Origin: JBAWAP01 sp049589355
GTDB lineage: Bacteria; Chloroflexota; Anaerolineae; VGOG01
Reading direction: 5' to 3'
Assembly (NCBI GenBank): GCA_049589355.1
Contig: JBAWAP010000285.1
Location: forward strand, 1 to 19,159
Length of the DNA stretch: 19,159 bases
Shown here in pieces: positions 14,325 through 19,159 of the stretch. A program made the position numbers and the translations under genes. The notes beneath the pieces were generated by a model. It was not told where the DNA came from and made no database searches. It saw only the letters and a program-made list of their open reading frames with translations. Numbering within the stretch: position 1 is the first letter of the stretch; every line of letters begins with the position of its first letter.

Positions 14325-15173
14325 ATGGAACAGACCACTGGTGATTACACCACCGATGAACTGATCTGCACCTGCATTGCCCGCCAGATCGAAGACGGCG
14401 AGGCGGTAGCCCAGGGCATTGCCACGCCGTTGGTAGCCGCTGGGTACATCCTGGCCAAGCTGACCCACGCTCCCAACATCGTCTTCGCCTCGACCATCGG
14501 CAACGCTATCAGCGATGATTGTCGCCCGCTTTCCCTGTCTCGCATTGAGGAGACATGGCTTAGACGGGCCCTCCGGCTGCTGAGCTTCGCCGAGATCAGC
14601 GGCGAGGTGCTGCCCACCCTGCAGCCCAAGGAGTTCTTCCGTCCAGCCCAGATAGATGCTTATGGTAACTTTAACAACGTGGTCATCGGCGATTACTACC
14701 AACCGCGCCTGCGGCTGCCCGGCTGCGGCGGCATAGCCGACGTGACCAATTTCTCAGCGCGGATCTATCTCTACGTGCCCCGCCACGAGCGCCGGGTCTT
14801 CGTGGAGAAGTTGGACTTCCGCAGCGGAGTCGGGCATCTGGCCGGAGAGAGCGAGGTAGAGCGACGTAAGCGGGGCATCACCAGCCCTGGCCCCCGCTAC
14901 CTGGTGAGCGACCTGGGCCAGTTTGATTTCGCCCATCGTCGGCTGCGCCTGGTATCCTGCCACCCCGGTGTGACAGTCGAGGAAGTGCAGGCCAGGACCG
15001 GTTTCCCTCTGGAGATAGCCTCTGACCTCCAGGAAACCACACCGCCCACCGAGGAGGAAGTGCGGCTCCTGCGAGAGAAAATTGACCCTTTGGGTGTGCG
15101 CAGGCTGGAATGTCTTAGCAGTCAGGCACGTCGGCTTGCCCTGCGGGAGATCATCGAGCGAGAGAAATGCTGA
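14325..15173 (+). CDS. Class I CoA-transferase beta subunit (GctB/IpdB-like)
   Basis: The 282-aa product matches the beta subunit of glutaconate CoA-transferase-type enzymes: YTTDELICTCIARQIEDGE at the N-terminus, FFRPAQIDAYGNFNNVVIGDY, RLPGCGGIADVTNFSARI, GPRYLVSDLGQFDF and CHPGVTVEEVQARTGF. The alpha partner is very likely the gene at 7514-8341. In GctB the catalytic Glu lies in an ESG motif about residue 54; here the matching position reads FASTIG (residues 54-59), so Glu seems to be missing. IpdB-type enzymes also lack it and act as hydrolases on CoA thioesters of cleaved rings. The start at ATG 14325 has only a weak TAAGG upstream. The alignment is by eye. Confidence 0.85.
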   Translation: MEQTTGDYTTDELICTCIARQIEDGEAVAQGIATPLVAAGYILAKLTHAPNIVFASTIGNAISDDCRPLSLSRIEETWLRRALRLLSFAEISGEVLPTLQPKEFFRPAQIDAYGNFNNVVIGDYYQPRLRLPGCGGIADVTNFSARIYLYVPRHERRVFVEKLDFRSGVGHLAGESEVERRKRGITSPGPRYLVSDLGQFDFAHRRLRLVSCHPGVTVEEVQARTGFPLEIASDLQETTPPTEEEVRLLREKIDPLGVRRLECLSSQARRLALREIIEREKC

Positions 15174-15225
15174 AATGACCAATGACTACCAGACCAAGGA
15201 CCATCTGACCAACCGACCAAATAGA
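15174..15225. repeat. Degenerate TGACCAA-type heptamer repeat
   Basis: The gap after the CoA-transferase beta gene holds repeated GACCA words at 7-8 base intervals (TGACCAA, TGACTAC, CAGACCA, AGGACCA and variants). The unit TGACCAA is the exact reverse complement of the unit repeated at 17016-17043. Confidence 0.6.
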
Positions 15226-15242
15226 AACAAGGAGGTTTCACC

Positions 15243-16466
15243 ATGACACCGCAAAAGTCAACCTTGGACGGCAAGGTAACCACGAATTGGGATGGGTGTT
15301 TCGCCGAGCGAACTCAGTATATGATAAGCTCGATCATCCGAGACCTGCTGAAGCTGGCCTTGCAGCCGGATATTATCTCCTTTGCTGGAGGGATGCCTGC
15401 CTCCGAGCTGTTCCTGATCAGGGAGTTCGAGGAAGCTTGTCAGTACGTCCTAACCCACGATGGGGCGCAGGCTCTTCAGTACGGCACTACTGAGGGTTAC
15501 CCGCCTCTCAAACAATACCTGATGGAGAAGATGCAAAAGTACGGCGTGCCCGCCGAACAAGAAAACATCCTCATCATCAACGGCTCCCAACAGGCCCTCG
15601 ACCTTATCGGCAAGATCTTCATCAACCCCGGCGATGTCATCCTCACTGAGGGTCCTACCTTCCTGGGAGCGCTACAATCCTTCAGGGCCTACCAGTCCCG
15701 GTTCATGACCGTCCCCCTCGACGAAGATGGGATCCGAACGGACAAACTGGAAGAGGCCCTGGAATGTCACCCCGTTAAGTTCATGTACGTCCTGCCCAAC
15801 TTCCACAACCCGGCCGGGGTGACGATGACCCTGGAGCGGCGGCTAAAGCTGGTGGAACTAGCCGCCAAGTATGGCGTCTTCATCGTGGAAGACGATCCCT
15901 ACGGCGAGCTGCGCTTCGAGGGCCAGGACATCGTCCCCCTCGTGGTTTTGCACAAGGAGAATGTCCTCTACCTGAGCACCTTCTCCAAGACCCTTTCCCC
16001 CGGCATCCGCCTGGGTTGGATCGTCGCTCCCAGCAAGATCATCGCCAAGCTCGTTCAGGCCAAGCAGGGATCAGACCTGCACACCAGCACCTTCATCCAG
16101 ATGGTGGCTAACGACATCTGTCAGCGGGGCATCCTCCGCAGCCATGTGAGGACGATCCGAGAGGTCTACAGGGAACGCCGGGACGCGATGCTGGCCGCTA
16201 TGGAGAGGCACTTCCCACCGGGCGTCACCTGGGCCTGCCCCCAAGGCGGTCTCTTCCTCTGGGTGCAATTGCCGGAACACGTTGACACTTCGGAGTTCCT
16301 GAATGTAGCTCTGCAGGAAAAAGTGGCTTTCGTGCCCGGCAGAGTCTTCTACCCGGATGAGGGTGGCAAAAACGCCTTGCGGCTAACTTTTGCCACCGCT
16401 GGCCCGGAGAAGATCGAGGAGGGTATCAAGAGGCTGGGGCGAGCGTTGATGAGAGAGTTCGGCTAG
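15243..16466 (+). CDS. PLP-dependent aminotransferase (aminoadipate-type, class I/II)
   Basis: The 407-aa product is a fold-type I PLP aminotransferase resembling the 2-aminoadipate/LysN or MocR-like C-terminal domain group. Visible features are SFAGGMPASELF near residue 46, YGTTEGYPPLK (80-90), NGSQQALDLIGK (113-124), LPNFHNPAG (184-192), EDDPYGELRF (216-225) and STFSKTLSPGIRLGW with the PLP lysine at Lys249. It has no N-terminal GntR DNA-binding domain, so it is an enzyme only. AAGGAGGT (15229-15236) lies six bases before the ATG. It probably transfers the amino group of an amino acid such as 2-aminoadipate, a branched-chain or an aromatic amino acid; the substrate is not decided. Its neighbour, a CoA-transferase-fold subunit, fits an amino-acid degradation route. 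Confidence 0.92.
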   Translation: MTPQKSTLDGKVTTNWDGCFAERTQYMISSIIRDLLKLALQPDIISFAGGMPASELFLIREFEEACQYVLTHDGAQALQYGTTEGYPPLKQYLMEKMQKYGVPAEQENILIINGSQQALDLIGKIFINPGDVILTEGPTFLGALQSFRAYQSRFMTVPLDEDGIRTDKLEEALECHPVKFMYVLPNFHNPAGVTMTLERRLKLVELAAKYGVFIVEDDPYGELRFEGQDIVPLVVLHKENVLYLSTFSKTLSPGIRLGWIVAPSKIIAKLVQAKQGSDLHTSTFIQMVANDICQRGILRSHVRTIREVYRERRDAMLAAMERHFPPGVTWACPQGGLFLWVQLPEHVDTSEFLNVALQEKVAFVPGRVFYPDEGGKNALRLTFATAGPEKIEEGIKRLGRALMREFG

Positions 16467-16480
16467 GTTGTTTATTGACT

Positions 16481-16563
16481 CCCTCCCCCTGCCAGGGGGA
16501 GGGTTGGGGTGGGGGTGGAAACCACGACCCACCCTCCCTCGTCCCCTCCCTGCCAGGGAGGGG
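16481..16563. repeat. C/G-rich double-hairpin intergenic repeat with G-quadruplex motif
   Basis: Two near-touching palindromes are present: 16481-16503 (11-bp arms CCCTCCCCCTG/CAGGGGGAGGG) and 16543-16563 (10-bp arms CCCCTCCCTG/CAGGGAGGGG), with further complementary G- and C-rich sequence between them. The plus strand at 16495-16515 reads G5-A-G3-TT-G4-T-G5, which fits the G-quadruplex pattern. This is a common dispersed repeat type that is often mistranslated in gene calls; here it lies 5' of ybgC. Confidence 0.7.
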
Positions 16564-16601
16564 TGAACGCTTTCCCATCCACTGATAACGAGGACATCAG
16601 C

Positions 16602-17012
16602 ATGAGCAGTGAGCATGTGGTGGAGACAACACTGCGAGTTCGCTACGCCGAGACCGACGCCATGGGCATCGTCTACCACACCAACTACATCGTCTGGTTC
16701 GAGGTCGGGCGCGGCGAATACATGCGCCAGCAAGGTGGCGAGTACGCTCACCTGGAGGCTCAGGGCTACTATCTGCCGGTCATCGAAGTGCAGGCCCGCT
16801 ACCTGGCCCCTGCCCGCTACGGAGACCTGGTTGCGGTCAGAACCCGGGTCGAGGAAGCGCGAAGCCGCCAGGTGACCTTCGCCTACGAGGTGGTCATGGC
16901 CGAGACGGGCCAACTGTTGGCCACAGGGCGAACGAAGCACGTCTGCGTGGATGAAGAAGGAACGATCAAAACGATTCCCCAAGAGATAAGGGAGATGCTG
17001 GAGAGGAGCTAA
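16602..17012 (+). CDS. YbgC/FcbB-type acyl-CoA thioesterase (hot-dog fold)
   Basis: The 136-aa product belongs to the 4-hydroxybenzoyl-CoA thioesterase (YbgC) group. RYAETDAMGIVYHTNYIVWFE holds the signature (Asp19 as the catalytic carboxylate and His26 nearby), and ARYLAPARYGDLVAVRT follows as in the family. It hydrolyses short or modified acyl-CoA thioesters in the cytoplasm. I chose ATG 16602, with GAGGA at 16590-16594; an upstream in-frame start at 16509 would add about 31 residues (PPSSPPCQGG-like) that are just translated repeat. Lying 135 bases after the aminotransferase with a strong hairpin between, it may be separately transcribed. Its acyl-CoA theme fits the CoA-transferase genes nearby. 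Confidence 0.92.
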   Translation: MSSEHVVETTLRVRYAETDAMGIVYHTNYIVWFEVGRGEYMRQQGGEYAHLEAQGYYLPVIEVQARYLAPARYGDLVAVRTRVEEARSRQVTFAYEVVMAETGQLLATGRTKHVCVDEEGTIKTIPQEIREMLERS

Positions 17013-17015
17013 CTG

Positions 17016-17047
17016 TTGGTCATTGGTCATTGGTCATTAGTCATTGG
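17016..17047 (+). repeat. TTGGTCA heptamer tandem repeat
   Basis: Four units follow each other after the ybgC stop: TTGGTCA three times, then TTAGTCA, then a partial TTGG. The unit is the reverse complement of the degenerate repeat at 15174-15225. It is noncoding. Confidence 0.75.
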
Positions 17048-17108
17048 AATACCCCTTATACTTCTACTCCCAGGTTACTTCACCTTACATCTTCCCCCCT
17101 GGGGAGGA

Positions 17109-19159
17109 ATGAACGATCTCAAAAGGGCTTGGGGGCAGTGCTTCTTCCTCTCGTTGCTCATAAGCGTCCTCATCGCTGGCCTGATCGGCCTGGTGTTGGC
17201 CCAGGCAGGCATTTTCTCCCTGGTCGGCCTCCTGTTAGCCCTGGCCGCCTACTCAGTTTTTTGCCTGGCTCTCATCGCCGCCAAAGGGGCACGTTTAGCT
17301 TTTAGTCTCACCTCCATTCGGCTCGGCCGTGAAGAAGCAATCATCATCTTCCTGCTCTGCCTATCACTATTGCTCTATGCTAAGCCAGCCGAGTACATCA
17401 TCGGCTGGCTAGACGCCGGTTGGTATGTAAACACAGGCATCCATATCGCCAAAACTGGCTCACTCACCGGTGAGAGCCAGGTTTTCGCATCACTGCCCCC
17501 ATCGGCCAAGCCCTTATTCTATAGCTCATTTGCATCGTTAAAGGGGATGTTCCCTTATTTCCCAGACGTCGCATCAAGGGGAATCTACCTCTGGGCATTT
17601 GCTGTGGCCGATCCAGCCAGGGGTGAGGTGACTGCCTATCACCCGCCTCTCTTCTCGATCTGGATAGCCATCTTCTACGCTCTGGGGGGAGTAAGGTTTT
17701 GCCTGTATGCCACGCCTTTCTTCGGGGCTCTAGGCGTGCTTAGCCTGTATTTCGCTGGGAAGGCCATGTTCGGCCGGGAAGTTGGTTTGCTGGCGGCTGC
17801 CCTCCTAGCCATCAGTTTCACTCAGATATACTTCTCTCGGGTGCCCTACTCGGAGGTTTTGACCCAGTGCTTGCTCTTCAGCGGAATCTATACCTTAACT
17901 ACTTACACCCTGGAGCGTAAGCCGTTGTACGCTGCTATTGCAGCGCTCTCTTTCGGCCAAGCTATCCTAAGTCGGATCGACAGCCTCATTGTTGTCTTGC
18001 CCCTGGTCATGTTCTTTGGATGTTGGATAGCCTTAAAGAGAAGCCTACCGAAAGATTTCCGCTTTTTCGCCATCCCTTTTGGGCTTCTCATCATAGATGG
18101 AATCGTTTTAGCCTTAACGGCAAGTAGGCCTTATGTAGAGTTGAATTCCTACGGTTTGTGGTTCAAGCTTCGGCCGTTGCTCATCGAGTCACCGGCCTTG
18201 CTGGCTATATCGGCTGTCTCGCTAGGTGGATTGCTTGTTCTAATCATTCTTTTGGGGCTCTTCCGCTCGCTCGGAGCGAAAACTTGTCCTGAGCGTAGCC
18301 GAAGGAATGCGAACCGGCTGAGCAGAATCTACGAAGCGCGTCATCTGATAATGACGCTTCTTTCCCTGGCAATACTCCTCCTAGCCATATACGCCTACTT
18401 CATCTACCCCTCCACTGCCCGTGGAGCTGGCACTGGTAAAAGTGGAACCTTGGCCCAGCTAGGGCAGTTTATCTCGCCCTTAGGCCTCTGGTTGGGCATC
18501 TTCGGGCTGGTGGAGTTGATCAGGCGGGATGCCAACGAGAAGACGACGTTTTTCCTGGCTCTCATTCTGATTTACGGTCCCATAACCCTCTCTATACTAG
18601 CAATAAACCTTACGCTTTCCTACGTCTACCCCATTAGAAGGCAGGTGCCCTTTGTGATTCCTTCCCTCATGCTACTGGCCAGCTATGCGATATTGATCTG
18701 GAACAAAGGTGGCATCCTGAGCCTGTCGAAGAGGGGAAAGCTCCTGAGGGTTGCCCAATTGGTCGCCATAGCCATCCTGCTGGCCAGCTTCCTGGCTTTG
18801 GATATGCCTTATGTGGACTATGAGGAGATGCGAAACACCATTGCCTTCAGCGAAAAACTGGCTAACCATTTTGGTGAGCGGGACGTCGTGGTCTTCGAGG
18901 CAGTTTGGGCTCAAGACTCCCGTGTGGGCCACTTTGCTGCGCCTCTCTGGTCCATCTATGACAAGGATGCATTGTTGATCTCCACAGCCAACACGGATGA
19001 GAAAGCACTTTCGATAGCTGTAGCTCAGTGGTTAGATGGTGGAAAGAAGGCTTATTTCATAAGCCAGTCGAATCCCGCTCCCCTCTCCCTCAAAGGGTAT
19101 GAGCTTGTGCCTATAGCTGAGGAAAGGTGGCGTTCCTCAACCATGACAGACAGATTGGC
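17109..19159 (+). CDS. GT-C-type multi-membrane glycosyltransferase-like protein (3' partial)
   Basis: A single frame is open from ATG 17109 to the window edge, about 683 codons with no stop, so the gene continues beyond. The product has an N-terminal membrane hairpin, then about ten further hydrophobic helices to about residue 580, and a soluble tail (from about YVDYEEMRNTIAF). GWLDAGWYVNTGIHIAKTGSL (about residues 99-119, with Asp102), YHPPLFSIWIAIFYALGG and LGVLSLYFAGKAMFGREVG-LAA match the layout of GT39/GT83-like dolichyl- or undecaprenyl-phosphate sugar transferases. Two repeat copies are read inside it: TCPERSRR (18283-18305 region) and ILSLSKRG (18716-18734). GGAGG lies only one base before the ATG, a tight spacing. 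It may glycosylate lipid or surface protein; the acceptor is unknown. Confidence 0.8.
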   Translation, partial: MNDLKRAWGQCFFLSLLISVLIAGLIGLVLAQAGIFSLVGLLLALAAYSVFCLALIAAKGARLAFSLTSIRLGREEAIIIFLLCLSLLLYAKPAEYIIGWLDAGWYVNTGIHIAKTGSLTGESQVFASLPPSAKPLFYSSFASLKGMFPYFPDVASRGIYLWAFAVADPARGEVTAYHPPLFSIWIAIFYALGGVRFCLYATPFFGALGVLSLYFAGKAMFGREVGLLAAALLAISFTQIYFSRVPYSEVLTQCLLFSGIYTLTTYTLERKPLYAAIAALSFGQAILSRIDSLIVVLPLVMFFGCWIALKRSLPKDFRFFAIPFGLLIIDGIVLALTASRPYVELNSYGLWFKLRPLLIESPALLAISAVSLGGLLVLIILLGLFRSLGAKTCPERSRRNANRLSRIYEARHLIMTLLSLAILLLAIYAYFIYPSTARGAGTGKSGTLAQLGQFISPLGLWLGIFGLVELIRRDANEKTTFFLALILIYGPITLSILAINLTLSYVYPIRRQVPFVIPSLMLLASYAILIWNKGGILSLSKRGKLLRVAQLVAIAILLASFLALDMPYVDYEEMRNTIAFSEKLANHFGERDVVVFEAVWAQDSRVGHFAAPLWSIYDKDALLISTANTDEKALSIAVAQWLDGGKKAYFISQSNPAPLSLKGYELVPIAEERWRSSTMTDRL
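18283..18305. repeat. Dispersed CCTGAGC...CGAAGGA repeat, copy 2, inside glycosyltransferase gene
   Basis: TGTCCTGAGCGTAGCCGAAGGA is translated in frame as part of TCPERSRRN in a loop between membrane segments. Just downstream a perfect 7-bp hairpin GCGTCAT/ATGACGC (18338-18357) precedes TTCTTT, so a terminator-like structure also sits inside this gene. Confidence 0.6.
18716..18734. repeat. Dispersed CCTGAGC...TCGAAG repeat, copy 3, inside glycosyltransferase gene
   Basis: CCTGAGCCTGTCGAAGAGG is read in frame as part of ILSLSKRGK, between a membrane helix and the next. It shares the CCTGAGC core and the CGAAG end with copies 1 and 2. Confidence 0.6.

Noticed and set aside
16509..16601. Extra 31 residues at the YbgC N-terminus
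   Set aside because: These are a translation of the C/G-rich repeat. Normal YbgC proteins start close to the ATG at 16602.
17030..17305. Short open frame of 91 codons near the right end
   Set aside because: It lies in a different frame from the long glycosyltransferase frame that starts at 17109 and remains open to the window edge.
1..19159. CRISPR array, tRNA, rRNA or transposase
   Set aside because: The repeats seen are short tandem heptamers, palindromes or a two-copy gene fragment. No spacer-repeat pattern, cloverleaf, rRNA-like stretch or transposase motif was found.

Overview
The window is a GC-rich bacterial segment with every supported gene on the + strand. The best guess for the source is a Chloroflexota bacterium (Anaerolineae-like), probably a fatty-acid or amino-acid degrading heterotroph. 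The lineage guess is an inference. It rests on a YLPLIMK-type motif in a secreted beta-rich protein, a UMF1-family transporter, heptameric intergenic repeats, and dispersed palindromic repeats that are read into proteins. No rRNA, tRNA, CRISPR array, transposase or phage gene was seen.

Positions 1-3195 carry acyl-CoA catabolism genes: the 3' part of etfB, etfA (joined to etfB by a heptamer repeat that carries the etfA ribosome binding site), a dispersed palindromic repeat, a strong hairpin, and an acetyl-CoA C-acyltransferase (thiolase). Positions 3261-3884 hold an orphan gene with a PD-(D/E)XK-like motif. Positions 4041-8341 hold a run of mostly amino-acid and small-metabolite genes: a single-domain threonine dehydratase, an M55 D-aminopeptidase, an EamA exporter, a HAD hydrolase and a CoA-transferase alpha subunit.

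A near-consensus promoter lies at the end of the CoA-transferase gene and drives a YugP-type membrane zinc protease. A UMF1-type MFS transporter and a large secreted beta-sandwich protein follow. After them comes a broken PHP-domain gene whose 3' half is replaced by the last 30 codons of a second yugP copy. That copy runs straight into a membrane-anchored Clp-fold serine protease. The window then has a cytidine-deaminase-like gene, the CoA-transferase beta subunit (about 6 kb from its alpha partner), a PLP aminotransferase, a YbgC-type thioesterase, and a multi-membrane GT-C glycosyltransferase-like gene that runs off the right edge.

The most striking structure is the 95-bp direct repeat (9003-9097 and 12638-12732). 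It encodes an identical 30-residue peptide with only silent differences and marks an old paralogue of yugP fused to a truncated PHP gene. The second copy's Arg-Arg codons form the Shine-Dalgarno of the protease behind it, which points to an ancestral yugP-protease operon. Other notable points are a split CoA-transferase whose beta subunit appears to lack the usual catalytic Glu, three copies of a CCTGAGC...CGAAGG repeat inside coding sequences, and a canonical G-quadruplex motif upstream of ybgC.
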